A stretch of DNA of 64,000 bases from Chitinibacter bivalviorum (GTDB lineage: Bacteria > Pseudomonadota > Gammaproteobacteria > Burkholderiales > Chitinibacteraceae), in NCBI RefSeq assembly GCF_013403565.1, contig NZ_CP058627.1:930001-994000 (forward strand). The letters are read 5' to 3'. Shown here one piece after another: positions 20,371 to 30,608 of this stretch. The notes beneath the pieces were generated by a model that had not been told where the DNA came from, did no database searches, and saw only the letters and a list, made by a program, of their open reading frames with translations. A program made the translations under genes and the position numbers. How positions within the stretch are numbered: position 1 is the first letter of the stretch; each line of letters begins with the position of its first letter.

Positions 20371-21044
20371 ATCTGATTAAATCTATTCCTGCCGCCTGGC
20401 AAGACGCTGTCACTGGATTGGCCTCTGAGCCAAAAATTGCTGAGTTAGAGAAATTTTTGTGCGCTGAAGTGGCCGAGCACGCTGTCTTTCCACCGCCGCA
20501 ATCGTGGTTTTTTGCGCTGGAAACTCTGCCGCCAGACGACGTAAAAGTGGTGATTTTAGGGCAAGACCCATATCACGGCGCTGGCGAAGCGCATGGCTTA
20601 GCCTTTTCAGTACCCAAGGGCGTGAAAACACCGCCTTCACTCCGTAATATCTGGCAAGAGTTGGCGCAAGATCAAGGTATTACTGCGCCACCGCATGGCA
20701 ATCTAGCTGGCTGGGCGGCGCAAGGCGTGTTATTGCTCAATACTGCTTTTTCGGTGCGAGCAGATTGTGCCGGTTCGCATGGAAAACAGGGCTGGGATTT
20801 GATCAGCAATGCACTGATTGAGTATCTTTCACGGACGCAATCCAATATTGTGTTTTTGCTTTGGGGGGCTCACGCGCAAAAACGCGCTAAGCTTATTGAT
20901 GCACACCGCCATTGCATTATGCAATCAGCGCATCCCTCGCCTTTATCGGCCTATCGCGGATTCTTTGGTTGCGCCCATTTTTCACAGGCTAACGCATATT
21001 TACAATTGCATCAAAAGACCCCTATTGATTGGGCAAATGCTTAA
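20367..21044 (+). CDS. ung: Uracil-DNA glycosylase (family 1)
   Basis: 225 residues; removes uracil from DNA in base-excision repair. Active-site motif GQDPYHG holds the catalytic Asp and the C-terminal HPSPLSAYRGFFG is the DNA-intercalation loop with the catalytic His. Normal length. The ATG overlaps the preceding stop (ATGA), so the pair is translationally coupled; the sugar-kinase gene follows after 9 bp. Confidence 0.96.
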   Translation: MNLIKSIPAAWQDAVTGLASEPKIAELEKFLCAEVAEHAVFPPPQSWFFALETLPPDDVKVVILGQDPYHGAGEAHGLAFSVPKGVKTPPSLRNIWQELAQDQGITAPPHGNLAGWAAQGVLLLNTAFSVRADCAGSHGKQGWDLISNALIEYLSRTQSNIVFLLWGAHAQKRAKLIDAHRHCIMQSAHPSPLSAYRGFFGCAHFSQANAYLQLHQKTPIDWANA

Positions 21045-21053
21045 GGTTTAGAG

Positions 21054-21938
21054 ATGAATTTAATCGCTTTTGATGTTGGCGGTACACAAATTAAATACGG
21101 GATTGTCACCGAAAATGGTGAGGTTATATCGGCGGCCTTGTTTGATACGCCAAAATATAGCGGCGGAGCAGGCTTGGTGAGCGTTTTGATTCGCCTGGCC
21201 CGTGAGTTAATGGCGAAATATACCGTGGCGGGCGTGGCCATCAGTACATTTGGCTTGGTGGATGCTAAAAACGGCGTGATCATCGGCGCAGCAGAAGCAA
21301 TCGATGGCTACACAGGTACACAGCTAAAGGCTGAGCTTGAACTTGCGCTGCAACTGCCTGTTGCCGTAGATAACGACGTCAACTGTGTGGCGATGGCTGA
21401 AGGTTGGCAGGGCGCCGCAAAAGGGGTGGGCAACTACATCGCTGTCGCAATAGGCACTGGCATCGGTGGCGGTATCGTCATTGATGAGCGAATTTATCGT
21501 GGCCATCGTGCCGCTGCGGGCGAATGGGGGTATATGCGCATCGATGGATTGATCTGGGAAGACCATGCGTCTATGCGCGGCTTACAAAATAGCGTAAATC
21601 AATCAATTGATTCGGCCGAGCCACTCGACGGCAAGGCGATATTTGCCCTATATGATCAAGGCAATACCCAAATTCAAGCGATTGTGCAGGCATGGTTTAA
21701 ACTACTGGCTCGCGGCTTGGCGAATTTGATTTATGCCTTTAACCCCGAGCGTATCGTGATCGGCGGCGGCATCACCGCGCGTGGAGCGCAATTTCTTCAT
21801 GAATTGACGAGTGCGGTGCAGACTGAATTGCAGCCTGATTTCCAAGAAATGACCCAAATCGTATTGGCGAGTGCTGGCAATCATGCCGGAATGATCGGTG
21901 CGAGCAAAAACTGGCTCAATACTTACCAAACGAAATAG
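21054..21938 (+). CDS. ROK-family sugar kinase
   Basis: 294 residues. ATP-binding start IAFDVGGTQIKYGI and the phosphate loop AIGTGIGGGIVIDERIYRGHRAAAGEWGY are present, with the catalytic Asp in DNDVNCVA. The ROK zinc motif CxCGxxGCxE is absent; the corresponding stretch is LIWEDHASMRGLQ, as in zinc-less ROK kinases. The next gene encodes a cytosolic GH9 enzyme of the glucosaminidase type, so glucosamine or a beta-glucoside are the likely substrates (inference). It could also be a beta-glucoside kinase. Confidence 0.82.
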   Translation: MNLIAFDVGGTQIKYGIVTENGEVISAALFDTPKYSGGAGLVSVLIRLARELMAKYTVAGVAISTFGLVDAKNGVIIGAAEAIDGYTGTQLKAELELALQLPVAVDNDVNCVAMAEGWQGAAKGVGNYIAVAIGTGIGGGIVIDERIYRGHRAAAGEWGYMRIDGLIWEDHASMRGLQNSVNQSIDSAEPLDGKAIFALYDQGNTQIQAIVQAWFKLLARGLANLIYAFNPERIVIGGGITARGAQFLHELTSAVQTELQPDFQEMTQIVLASAGNHAGMIGASKNWLNTYQTK

Positions 21939-21982
21939 ATGAGTAATTCATATTTTTTATTGCAATTGCGAGCGAGCTAATT

Positions 21983-23758
21983 TTGAAAATCATTCTGAAT
22001 CATTTGGGTTTTGAGCCCAATAATCGTAAAACTGCTTTGATTGAAGCTGCGGCAGATCAGCTCAAAGGTAAGAGTTTTACTGTTTATGACGCCAATATGC
22101 GTTTGGCAGTACACCGAGGCGCCATCGTTGCAATGGGGACAGTCGGCAACTGGACCAAAAATGGTGTGAAGCGCCATTACTGGCAAGCTGAATTTACCGC
22201 GTTAAACACGGTTGGCGAGTATTTTATCGCGATCGATGAAGTGACGCCGCCCTTGGCATCTCAGTCATTTAAAATAGCCAATCACTTAATGGGTGAATTG
22301 CTATTGTCCGATATCGTACATTACATCAAAGGGCAGCGTTGCACGGGCATTTTTGATGCGGCAGATCACGCGGCTCTCATCGTCGGCGGCGACACTCGCC
22401 GTGATGTGCATGGTGGCTGGTATGATGCTTCGGGCGATGCTTCTAAGTACCTGTCGCATCTGTCATTTGCGCAATATATGAATCCGCAGCAAACGCCACA
22501 AGTGGTGTGGAATCTGGTTGATGGTCTCCAAAGTTTGTCATCACGCCCAGTCTGGCTTGAGGACTATGTGCAACAGGGTTTGATCCCTGATGACGCAGAA
22601 AAAATCGCGTTCTTTAATAAATGGTTTTATGAACGGATTACGGATGAAGCATGTCACGGCGCCGATTTTCTGGTGCGCATGCAAGCCGAGCAGGGTTATT
22701 TTTACATGACCGTGTTTGATCAGTGGAGCAAAGATGTTACACGCCGTGATATTTGTGAATACAAAACGCAAAAAGGCGATAAGTACGCAACTTATCAAGC
22801 AGCTTATCGCCAAGGCGGTGGCGCAGCGATTGCCGCCTTGGCGCGAGCCTCGACGTTGGAGCGCGATGGTGAATTTAGCCGCGCAAACTATTTGCAAGCA
22901 GCGCAAAAGGGATTTGCTGATCTAGAAGCGAATAATCTGAGCTACCTTGAGGACAGCGTTGAAAATATCATTGATGAATACTGCGCTTTGCTGGCCGCGA
23001 GCGAATTATTCGCAGTCAGTGGTGATGCCCAGTATCAAGTTGCCGCGGAGCAGCGAGTTCAGCAATTATTGGCGCGCCAACAAGCTGAGGGTTGGTTCAT
23101 TGCCGATCATTTGGCGCAACGTAGTTTCTTCCACGCTGCTGAAGCAGGCTTGCCCTATATTGCATTGATTCGCTTTATCGAGGTTTGCCCAGGTAGTGAA
23201 TTGATCGGCAGTATCAAAGCTGCGCTGCGTAAAGCGTATGCTTATGAATTGAAAATTACCTATGACGAAGTGAATAACCCATTCGGGTATCCTCGTCAAT
23301 ACGTTATGCAGAATGGCGTTGCTGGCAATACCCAATTCTTCATTCCGCATGACAATGGTACTGGTTATTGGTGGCAAGGTGAAAATGCGCGCTTGGGCTC
23401 TATTGCGGCAGCCGCTGCCCGAGCTCAAAAATTGTTTGCTGATGACGCAGCCTTCGTGGCGCAACTGGCGGTTTATGAGCAAGCGGCTTTAGATTGGGTG
23501 CTGGGTAATAATCCATTTGATGCCTGCATGTTGCAAGGCTGGGGGCATAATAATCCCCGCTATGAGCCGGGGTTTTTTAATGCCGCGGGCGGTGTTTGCA
23601 ATGGCATTACCAGTGGGCTCGATGATGAAACCGATATCGATTTCAGGCCTTCTGAGCAGGCCACGATGGCAAATAGTTGGCGCTGGACCGAGCAGTGGAT
23701 GCCGCATGCTGCTTGGCTATTTTTAGCATTGTGCGCACGTATGAATAAAGGACAATAA
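21983..23758 (+). CDS. Cytosolic glycoside hydrolase family 9, likely exo-glucosaminidase or chito/cello-oligosaccharide hydrolase
   Basis: 591 residues starting at TTG ([12 protein letters not shown]). No signal peptide, so it works in the cytoplasm. Residues 1-100 look like the Ig-like CelD N-terminal domain; the (alpha/alpha)6 barrel follows with the catalytic Asp region [13 protein letters not shown] and the C-terminal signature [20 protein letters not shown] with the acid Glu. Vibrio chitin loci contain a similar cytosolic GH9 enzyme (VC0615 type) beside a sugar kinase, and such enzymes were shown to be exo-beta-D-glucosaminidases. The ROK gene just upstream supports that reading. It could instead be a cellodextrinase. 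Confidence 0.82.
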   Translation: MKIILNHLGFEPNNRKTALIEAAADQLKGKSFTVYDANMRLAVHRGAIVAMGTVGNWTKNGVKRHYWQAEFTALNTVGEYFIAIDEVTPPLASQSFKIANHLMGELLLSDIVHYIKGQRCTGIFDAADHAALIVGGDTRRDVHGGWYDASGDASKYLSHLSFAQYMNPQQTPQVVWNLVDGLQSLSSRPVWLEDYVQQGLIPDDAEKIAFFNKWFYERITDEACHGADFLVRMQAEQGYFYMTVFDQWSKDVTRRDICEYKTQKGDKYATYQAAYRQGGGAAIAALARASTLERDGEFSRANYLQAAQKGFADLEANNLSYLEDSVENIIDEYCALLAASELFAVSGDAQYQVAAEQRVQQLLARQQAEGWFIADHLAQRSFFHAAEAGLPYIALIRFIEVCPGSELIGSIKAALRKAYAYELKITYDEVNNPFGYPRQYVMQNGVAGNTQFFIPHDNGTGYWWQGENARLGSIAAAAARAQKLFADDAAFVAQLAVYEQAALDWVLGNNPFDACMLQGWGHNNPRYEPGFFNAAGGVCNGITSGLDDETDIDFRPSEQATMANSWRWTEQWMPHAAWLFLALCARMNKGQ

Positions 23759-23759
23759 G

Positions 23760-24764
23760 ATGGCGATTATCGTAACTGGAGCGGCTGGCTTTATCGGCTC
23801 AAACTTGGTAAAGGCGCTTAATGAGCGCGGTGAAACCGATATTATTGCAGTCGACAATTTGACTCGCGGTGATAAATTTCGCAATTTAGCCGATTTGCAG
23901 ATTGCGCATTACCTTGATAAACATGATTTTATTGAGGAACTTGCCGCGGGCTCATTTGATGGCATGGTCACGGCAGTGCTGCATCAAGGTGCTTGCTCAG
24001 ACACTATGGAGCACAATGGCAAGTACATGATGGACAATAACTATCAGTACACGCTCAGCTTGTTTGAATGGTGTCAGTCGGAAGAAGCGCAATTTTTATA
24101 TGCCTCTTCTGCGGCAACTTATGGCAATGGCGATCATGGCTTTATTGAAAGCCCTGACTGCGAAAAACCACTAAATGTCTATGGCTACTCCAAATTGCTA
24201 TTTGATCAAGTGCTGCGCCAACGCATCGCAGCAGGTGAAATTACGGCTCAAGTAGCGGGCTTTCGTTATTTCAATGTTTATGGTCCGCGTGAATGGCACA
24301 AAGAGCGGATGGCCTCAGTCGCTTTTCATCATTTCAACCAATACCGTGCTACTGGCAAGGTGAAGTTATTTGGCGAATATGGTGGCTATCCAGCAGGTGG
24401 TCATACGCGAGATTTTGTCTCGGTTGAAGATATTGTCAAAGTGAATTTATGGTTTTTAGAAAACCCTGAGGTTTGCGGTATTTATAATGTCGGCACGGGG
24501 CATTCGCAGCCATTTAATGATATTGCCATCACTGCGGTAAATACCTGCCGTTTGGCAGAGGGCAAAAGTGTCCTTTCACTAGAAGAGATGTTGGCACAGG
24601 GTATTTTGGAGTACACCGATTTTCCTGAAGCACTCAAAGGGAAATACCAATGTTTCACTGAGGCGGATTTAACTTTATTGCGTGAAGCAGGGTACCAGGA
24701 AAAATTCTTGACGGTGCAAGAAGGCGTTAAGCGTTACGTAGAAGCCTTGCTGGAACAAAATTGA
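23760..24764 (+). CDS. hldD: ADP-L-glycero-D-manno-heptose-6-epimerase
   Basis: 334 residues; forms ADP-L-glycero-D-manno-heptose for the lipopolysaccharide inner core, cytoplasmic. Rossmann start [18 protein letters not shown], HldD-specific [12 protein letters not shown] and HQGACSDT, catalytic YGYSKLLFD (YxxxK), and the [11 protein letters not shown] block. Starts 1 bp after the GH9 stop with AAGGA. Last gene of the ung-ROK-GH9-hldD run, followed by a strong terminator. Confidence 0.95.
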   Translation: MAIIVTGAAGFIGSNLVKALNERGETDIIAVDNLTRGDKFRNLADLQIAHYLDKHDFIEELAAGSFDGMVTAVLHQGACSDTMEHNGKYMMDNNYQYTLSLFEWCQSEEAQFLYASSAATYGNGDHGFIESPDCEKPLNVYGYSKLLFDQVLRQRIAAGEITAQVAGFRYFNVYGPREWHKERMASVAFHHFNQYRATGKVKLFGEYGGYPAGGHTRDFVSVEDIVKVNLWFLENPEVCGIYNVGTGHSQPFNDIAITAVNTCRLAEGKSVLSLEEMLAQGILEYTDFPEALKGKYQCFTEADLTLLREAGYQEKFLTVQEGVKRYVEALLEQN

Positions 24765-24782
24765 AAATAAAAAAATAAAATC

Positions 24783-24817
24783 AAAAAAGCCAGATCAGAA
24801 TATTGATCTGGCTTTTT
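24783..24817. terminator. Bidirectional terminator between hldD and the EAL gene
   Basis: AGCCAGATCA / TGATCTGGCT perfect 10-bp stem with a 6-nt loop, A-run before and T-run after. Confidence 0.88.
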
Positions 24818-24837
24818 AATTGCTAAGTTTTTAATGC

Positions 24838-26988
24838 TTATAGTTTGTTTGACATGTTTGTCATAATGGGGAGTTCTAGGTGCTGGAAATCAGATTCTAG
24901 CCATTTTACAAAGTCTTTCGCATTTAATGGCTTAGAGATCAAATAACCCTGAATTTCATCACACCCCATAATCGCCAATGCTTGCCAGCAAGCCTGAGTT
25001 TCTACGCCTTCCGCAACGACTTTTAAGCCTAGAATATGCCCCAATTCAATCATTGAACGTACAATTGATACGCTCTCAAAAGTGCTATTCATCGCCATAA
25101 CAAAAGTCTGGTCAATTTTTAGCTCATTGATTGGCATTTTTGCCAGATAGGCAAAAGACGAATACCCAGTACCAAAATCATCAATCGAAAGCGCGATATT
25201 GAGCTCGCGTAATCGAGTTAAGTTTTTTACCATCAAATCAGGCTGTTTCATTACGCCGGTTTCGGTGATTTCCAGGCAAATATTTGGATTTCCTTTGTGG
25301 GCTTGAATTTGTTCCGCAATAAAATCAACAAATTGAATATCTTCCACATCACCAACGCCAACATTAACCGAAACACAAACATCAATGCCTATGGCCTGCC
25401 ATTGGCTCTGCTGGCGAAGCACGTCTTTCACGACCCACTCAGTAATACTGCGCAATTTCCCTGATTGTTCGGCGAATGCAATAAAAACACTGGGAGGAAT
25501 CCAGCCTCGACGGGGGTGTTGCCAGCGTACTAGCGCTTCAACCGCATTTACTTTCATCTCTGCAATGAATATTTTGGGCTGATATTGCACGACCAGTTGG
25601 TTGTTTTCGATTGCTTCGCGTAAATCGCCCATCAATGTAAATTGACTTTGCCGATCAACTTCACGGGTTGGATCATAGGTAACACAAAGTTTGCATTCTT
25701 CTTTGGCTGAGAAAATACTAATTTCAGCTTGCCGCAATAGGCTCTCTGGGTCAGTGGCGTGCTCGGGATAACAACTTACACCAAAGCGCATGGCCAGATT
25801 AACTTTATGATCATCGATAACAATGGCCTTCGATAATGCCTCTTCAATTCTGAGAATGCTGCTAGCGTATTCTTGCTGTTGATCCGCACTTATCATTAAC
25901 AAAAAGTCATTGCCCGACATGCGGCCAATCGCCAAAACAGGGTAAGGCTGCAATTCGGCCAAGCGATCTGCTACCGCACGCAAAACATTATCGCCTTCTG
26001 CAAAGCCGAAACAATCATTCACATAGTGAAAATCGGCCAAATTCATCATAACTACAGCAAAAGGGGCGCGATGATTCGTGATTTCTTGGTTGATGAGTTC
26101 AGCAAAGCGCGTCCGATTGGGTAGGCCAGTAATACGATCCACGAATGCCAGTTGGCGCAATAGACTTTCCCTGGCATTCAATGCATCGCCCATTGCATTG
26201 AATGCCGTCGCTAGATTACCCAATTCATCCTTAGATTGTACATTCATGCGTAAATCAAATTCACCCAGCGTAAAACGATGTACTGCGCTGCTAAAGCGGC
26301 GAAGTGGCTCGGTGAGTTTGGAAGCAAGTAACCATGAAATTAGGCTGCCTAACAGCATAATCACAGCAGCAAAACCCAGTGTTTGAGCGAGAACGAGCCA
26401 TTCCTGCTGGTTTACCGTTGTCATTGAAATGTCTGCACCTAGCAGGTAAGGGTCGCCATTTCTCGCACTTAATATCATGGATAGGGAACGGAATTTTCCA
26501 TATGAGTCACTTAGTTCGCCAAAGCGACTTTGATGTAGGCGTAATGCATTGAGGGTTGTTTGTTGTTCATCTTCGTAATGCTGATAAAAGTGCCCATAAT
26601 TATCAGCCGCAATTTCGGTTTCTGAAGCGCTATCTGCCAGATAGACGACGCGATTTTGTTTGAGGGCAAGCACGTACAAATAGCGAATCCCAGTTTGTTT
26701 TGCGTATTCATTGAGGCGATTCATATTCTCAATGTAGTCGCCCAAAACAATGGGGTGTTTGCCAAGTGCCTGATCGATGTAGTGATCGGGGAGAATATAC
26801 GGAATAGCGCTAGCCGCTGTTTGTAAGCGGCCATCAATTTCTGCATATAGCGAGTGAGTTAAACCCCGATAAATGCTGGCACTTAGAAAGATGCAAATCC
26901 CGCAGTTAAGCAGAATCAATACCAGCAGCACTTTGGCTCTGGCACTACGAATATATTGCAGTCCGAATTTAAAACGCTGGCTGGACAT
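24838..26988 (-). CDS. Membrane c-di-GMP phosphodiesterase (HAMP, degenerate GGDEF, EAL)
   Basis: 716 residues. Two membrane segments (about 18-40 and 195-225) flank a periplasmic sensor of about 150 residues, then a HAMP linker, a GGDEF domain whose active site is SGNDF (about residue 358) and so inactive as a cyclase, and an EAL domain with the catalytic set intact: EALVRW (about 484), VSVNVG, LEITETG, DDFGTGYSS, ELKID and VAEGVET. It should break down c-di-GMP, with GGDEF perhaps as a GTP sensor. Single-gene unit. The sensed ligand is unknown. Confidence 0.9.
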   Translation of the reverse strand: MSSQRFKFGLQYIRSARAKVLLVLILLNCGICIFLSASIYRGLTHSLYAEIDGRLQTAASAIPYILPDHYIDQALGKHPIVLGDYIENMNRLNEYAKQTGIRYLYVLALKQNRVVYLADSASETEIAADNYGHFYQHYEDEQQTTLNALRLHQSRFGELSDSYGKFRSLSMILSARNGDPYLLGADISMTTVNQQEWLVLAQTLGFAAVIMLLGSLISWLLASKLTEPLRRFSSAVHRFTLGEFDLRMNVQSKDELGNLATAFNAMGDALNARESLLRQLAFVDRITGLPNRTRFAELINQEITNHRAPFAVVMMNLADFHYVNDCFGFAEGDNVLRAVADRLAELQPYPVLAIGRMSGNDFLLMISADQQQEYASSILRIEEALSKAIVIDDHKVNLAMRFGVSCYPEHATDPESLLRQAEISIFSAKEECKLCVTYDPTREVDRQSQFTLMGDLREAIENNQLVVQYQPKIFIAEMKVNAVEALVRWQHPRRGWIPPSVFIAFAEQSGKLRSITEWVVKDVLRQQSQWQAIGIDVCVSVNVGVGDVEDIQFVDFIAEQIQAHKGNPNICLEITETGVMKQPDLMVKNLTRLRELNIALSIDDFGTGYSSFAYLAKMPINELKIDQTFVMAMNSTFESVSIVRSMIELGHILGLKVVAEGVETQACWQALAIMGCDEIQGYLISKPLNAKDFVKWLESDFQHLELPIMTNMSNKL

Positions 26989-27045
26989 AGTGTGCTACTT
27001 CGTGATTTCGCACTTTTTTTTAGTCCAATATGGTGCACTGCGCAA

Positions 27046-28860
27046 TTAATTCCTTAGGAATGTGGCCAACATCTCTTTGTTTACCTGACAGGAGTCTTTT
27101 GATTTGCAAAAGCCCCAAGTGTCAGCTATCGCATCTCGTGCAACTAATTCAAACTGCATCAATTCATCACGGCGAAAGGCGTGCACTTGATAGCACTGTC
27201 CTGATTTTGCATTACTGGCAAGGCTGGCAAACTGGCTTGCGCTTGCTTTGAGTCCATTGATCGCAATGACCACGTCGCCCGCAGCTAAACCGGCTGCGCA
27301 GGCTGCGCCATGGCGCAAAACATGGGTGAGCTTCACGCCTTGTGGATCATCCGCGGTGCGAACGCCCCAGGTGCATGCACTCGGCACTGGGTTGTCTTGC
27401 CAGCCCCCTTTGTCGGTGGGGTTGCTGGCTAAGCGCAACTGGGATTGCACGCCTATTTTTTCCAGCAAGTTGGATAAAGGTAAATCCGTGGTTGAGCGTA
27501 AAGCCATGTCAAAAAACGCAGTTAAATCCAAGCCAGTAACCGCTTGTGCAATGGTTTCCCACTCATGCTCTTTAATGCCTTGCCCGAGTGTGTCGAAGTG
27601 CCTGCCAAATTGATTCCAAAGTGCTCGCATCACATCATCAAGCGATTTTTGATTTTGCGTCTCAGCTCGAATATGTAGATCCAAGCACAATGCCACCAGT
27701 GCGCCCTTGGTGTAGTAGCTCACAACTTCATTGGGCGTGTTTTCATCTTGCCGATAATACTTTACCCAGGTATCAAAGCTGGATTCTTCTAGTGACTGAC
27801 GTTTACGCCCATACCCCCGTTCAACGGCAGTTGCGGTCTGCGCCAATAAGTGAAGATATTGTTCAAATGTGATCAATCCGCAGCGCAATAAGCTGAGGTC
27901 ATCGTAGTAAGATGTAATGCCTTCAAAAGCCCACAACAGGCGCGAATAATTTTCCTGTTGCAAGTCATAAGGCGCATAAGCGGCGGGCTTGATGCGTTTG
28001 ACGTTCCAGCTATGGAAATATTCATGACTACACAAACCTAAAAATTGGCGGTAGCCATCGCTTTGCTGTTCTGAGCCAATTTCAGGTAAGTCAGTGCGTT
28101 TGCAAATAAGCGCAGTTGAATTGCGGTGCTCTAAGCCCCCGTAACCATCACCAACCGCCATGGTCATAAAAACATAGCGATTAAAAGGTGCAGGCTCTCC
28201 AAACAAGCGAATCTGATATTCACAAATCAAGCGTAAATCATGTGCCAATCGCTCCATGTCTGCATGGTGGCGGCCAGAAATGACCATTTGATGGGGTACG
28301 CCGCAAGCCTCAAACTCTATCTTTGAAAAATCGCTAATTTCGACTGGGCAATCGATCAGCTCATCGTAGTTTTGCGCGGTGTAATGGCCAAATCCATTGT
28401 CATTGACCGCTGCAGCGCATAGGCCAGTTGCCACTTGCCATTGCTTTGACATCGCTGAAAAAGAATCTGCTTTGATTTGAACACTACAAGGCAGAGTCTC
28501 AAACCCTTTGGCTGCTAGAAACACGCTGGTGCCATTAAAAAACGCACGAGTCTGGTCCAAATATGCGCCGCGCACTGACAGGTCAAAGGCATAAACCTCG
28601 TAGCGTATAGTCAGAGGGCCTGTAGTTGGAGCGATGCGCCAGCTTGATTTGCTCAACTTTTCAATTGGAATTGTTTTTTGTTTGCTAAATGCAGCAATTT
28701 GTACAATATTGCGGGCAAATTCACGAATCAAATAGCTGCCAGGAATCCAGACGGGCAACTCTAGAATTTGCCCCTTTGGATCTGGGGTGTCTATCGTTAG
28801 CTCAATAGCAAAGAGGTGAGCTGCTGCATCAGCGATTTCAATTGAATAGTGAATGGGCAT
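27046..28860 (-). CDS. M61 family glycyl-aminopeptidase-like metalloprotease with PDZ domain
   Basis: 604 residues from the ATG at 28860 (MPIHYSIEIADAAAHLF), which is the normal family start; a longer upstream frame overlaps the neighbouring gene and is rejected. The zinc site is SHEYFHSWNVKR (HExxH near residue 277) with the third-ligand segment WAFEGITSYYDDL, both typical of M61. The last 100 residues form a PDZ domain (GAACAAGLAAGDVVIAINGL). No signal peptide, so it appears cytoplasmic. Cleaves N-terminal glycines in characterised members. Lies 28 bp after the response regulator gene. Confidence 0.88.
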   Translation of the reverse strand: MPIHYSIEIADAAAHLFAIELTIDTPDPKGQILELPVWIPGSYLIREFARNIVQIAAFSKQKTIPIEKLSKSSWRIAPTTGPLTIRYEVYAFDLSVRGAYLDQTRAFFNGTSVFLAAKGFETLPCSVQIKADSFSAMSKQWQVATGLCAAAVNDNGFGHYTAQNYDELIDCPVEISDFSKIEFEACGVPHQMVISGRHHADMERLAHDLRLICEYQIRLFGEPAPFNRYVFMTMAVGDGYGGLEHRNSTALICKRTDLPEIGSEQQSDGYRQFLGLCSHEYFHSWNVKRIKPAAYAPYDLQQENYSRLLWAFEGITSYYDDLSLLRCGLITFEQYLHLLAQTATAVERGYGRKRQSLEESSFDTWVKYYRQDENTPNEVVSYYTKGALVALCLDLHIRAETQNQKSLDDVMRALWNQFGRHFDTLGQGIKEHEWETIAQAVTGLDLTAFFDMALRSTTDLPLSNLLEKIGVQSQLRLASNPTDKGGWQDNPVPSACTWGVRTADDPQGVKLTHVLRHGAACAAGLAAGDVVIAINGLKASASQFASLASNAKSGQCYQVHAFRRDELMQFELVARDAIADTWGFCKSKDSCQVNKEMLATFLRN

Positions 28861-28888
28861 GGGTGAAGCAAAATCCTGAAATTTGATA

Positions 28889-30151
28889 TTAGCGGTTGGA
28901 TGACAAACCAATTTGGTTTCGTCCGGCCGCTTTAGCTTGGTAGAGCGCCTGATCGGCGGCGTCAATCAATTGTTGTGCGGTCATGCCATCTTTTAATTGC
29001 GCTACGCCGGCACTAAAGCTGGCATTAAAATGTCCATCTGCATTGGATTGCGCTAGGTCTTGAAATAAGACCCGCAACTCATCGGTGCGCTGCGCCGCAC
29101 GAATGAGGGTGTGGTCGCTCCAAATAAGAGCAAATTCTTCTCCGCCATAGCGGCCGACTGCATCAGGGTTGGGCATGGATTGCTTTAATAGCCGTGAAAG
29201 ACTTTTTATGACTCGATCTCCAACTGAATGGCCGTATTGATCATTAATTCGCTTGAAGAAATCGATATCGACCATTGCATAGGAGAGGGGGCGTGATTCT
29301 TTGTGCGCTCGAGTGACTTCGCGGCTTAAAGCTTCAATAACGTGGGTGTGATTGAGTAGTCCAGTCAAGCTATCGCGGGTCATCCAGCGCCGAATTCTGC
29401 GATAGCGTTCGGCTGTAATGGTTACCGCCGCGATTAACTCGTCGGGCTCCATATTCTTCACCAAAAAATCATCGCCCCCCATGCTGCGAGCCATCAGTTG
29501 GCGCCCTCGATGTGTCTCAGTCGAGAGAAATACAATGGGAATAGAGTCAAACTGCGGTGTTTGCCTAATCACCTTGGCAATTTCGTCACCAGTGCATTCG
29601 GGCATGTAGACATCAAGCAAGAGAATGTCAGGTTTAAAGTTGGCAAGGTATGGCATCACCGTGAGCGGATTGTCGATGTGTTTGACGACCATGCCAGCAC
29701 CGCTGAGCACGGAAGCTGTCCACTTTGCCGCTGTATCAGAGTCATCAACCAATAGCACTTTAAACGGGGACGGGTTATCTTGCTCATCAATGAGGTCAAT
29801 ACGATCAATGAATGCTTGCAGATTGAGTGGCTGGGCAATGAAATCGGTAATGCCTGCACGTAAGAAGGCAAGCTGGGCATCAACACCAAGCCCAAAATTG
29901 GCCAAAAACAAGGGCCCAGCGTACAGCTTTTTAAGTAAGGGCAGGCATTCAAGTGTAGAAATATCGCTCATGCCTGTTTCATCAATGACCATGGCGCATG
30001 GTTTTTCGCTATGCATGGCCGCCAGCAAGGCGCTATTACGATTAAAGGCTTTGTATTCAAACCCAAAAAAATGTAGCTGCCGCCCAATTTCAGCAAATTG
30101 CTCAATATTTGGAGCTACAAAGTAGATAAGTCTTTTAGTGAAAATGGACAT
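28889..30151 (-). CDS. Two-receiver response regulator with GGDEF output (PleD-like)
   Basis: 420 residues. A degenerate receiver lies at about 1-125; a complete receiver follows (VLLVDDSDTAAKW, phospho-Asp in DILLLDVYMPE, Lys in FLVKNMEPDE), then a GGDEF domain with intact RYGGEEF near residue 337. The I-site position five residues before GGEEF reads PNPD rather than RxxD, so feedback inhibition by c-di-GMP is probably lost. The same REC-REC-GGDEF order is found in PleD. The partner kinase is not adjacent. Confidence 0.9.
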   Translation of the reverse strand: MSIFTKRLIYFVAPNIEQFAEIGRQLHFFGFEYKAFNRNSALLAAMHSEKPCAMVIDETGMSDISTLECLPLLKKLYAGPLFLANFGLGVDAQLAFLRAGITDFIAQPLNLQAFIDRIDLIDEQDNPSPFKVLLVDDSDTAAKWTASVLSGAGMVVKHIDNPLTVMPYLANFKPDILLLDVYMPECTGDEIAKVIRQTPQFDSIPIVFLSTETHRGRQLMARSMGGDDFLVKNMEPDELIAAVTITAERYRRIRRWMTRDSLTGLLNHTHVIEALSREVTRAHKESRPLSYAMVDIDFFKRINDQYGHSVGDRVIKSLSRLLKQSMPNPDAVGRYGGEEFALIWSDHTLIRAAQRTDELRVLFQDLAQSNADGHFNASFSAGVAQLKDGMTAQQLIDAADQALYQAKAAGRNQIGLSSNR

Positions 30152-30165
30152 AGCGCTCTTTCGTA

Positions 30166-30555
30166 TTAGGCGTCAGGTTGTTCGAAAGCTGTGAGTTGTC
30201 GCCGCCATTTTTTGGTGGGGCGTCCTTTAATTTGTGGGTGATCAAACTGCGGCTGAAGTGACTTGGCAAATTGATCTCGTGCTCGTTTGGCGATGCTTTC
30301 TGGTGTTTCAGCATAAAGAGTTTGTGCAACTTCGGCTGAACGGCGTTGCTCTGAGAGCAATAAAACCTCAACTTCAAAATCACCATGGGGCGCGTGAATG
30401 CGGAGCATGTCACCAGACTTTAATGCGCGCGCCGGTTTTGCCCGCTCGCCATTCAGGTTAATATGACCCGCGTCAATTGCGCTAATCGCAATTGAGCGCG
30501 TTTTGAAAAATCGCGCGGCCCACAACCATTTATCCAAGCGTACTTTGTCTGACAT
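30166..30555 (-). CDS. hslR: Ribosome-associated heat-shock protein Hsp15
   Basis: 129 residues with an S4 RNA-binding domain at the start (VRLDKWLWAARFFKTRSIAISAIDAGHINLNG) and a basic tail (KGRPTKKWRRQL). Hsp15 binds stalled 50S subunits carrying a nascent chain and frees the tRNA. AGGAG lies 9 bases before the ATG at 30555 and only 3 before the ATG at 30561, so the shorter start is preferred. 14 bp upstream of the PleD-like gene. Confidence 0.9.
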   Translation of the reverse strand: MSDKVRLDKWLWAARFFKTRSIAISAIDAGHINLNGERAKPARALKSGDMLRIHAPHGDFEVEVLLLSEQRRSAEVAQTLYAETPESIAKRARDQFAKSLQPQFDHPQIKGRPTKKWRRQLTAFEQPDA

Positions 30556-30608
30556 CGCCATTTTCTCCTACCCATCATTACATTATATCTATACGTTTCT
30601 GATTCCAC

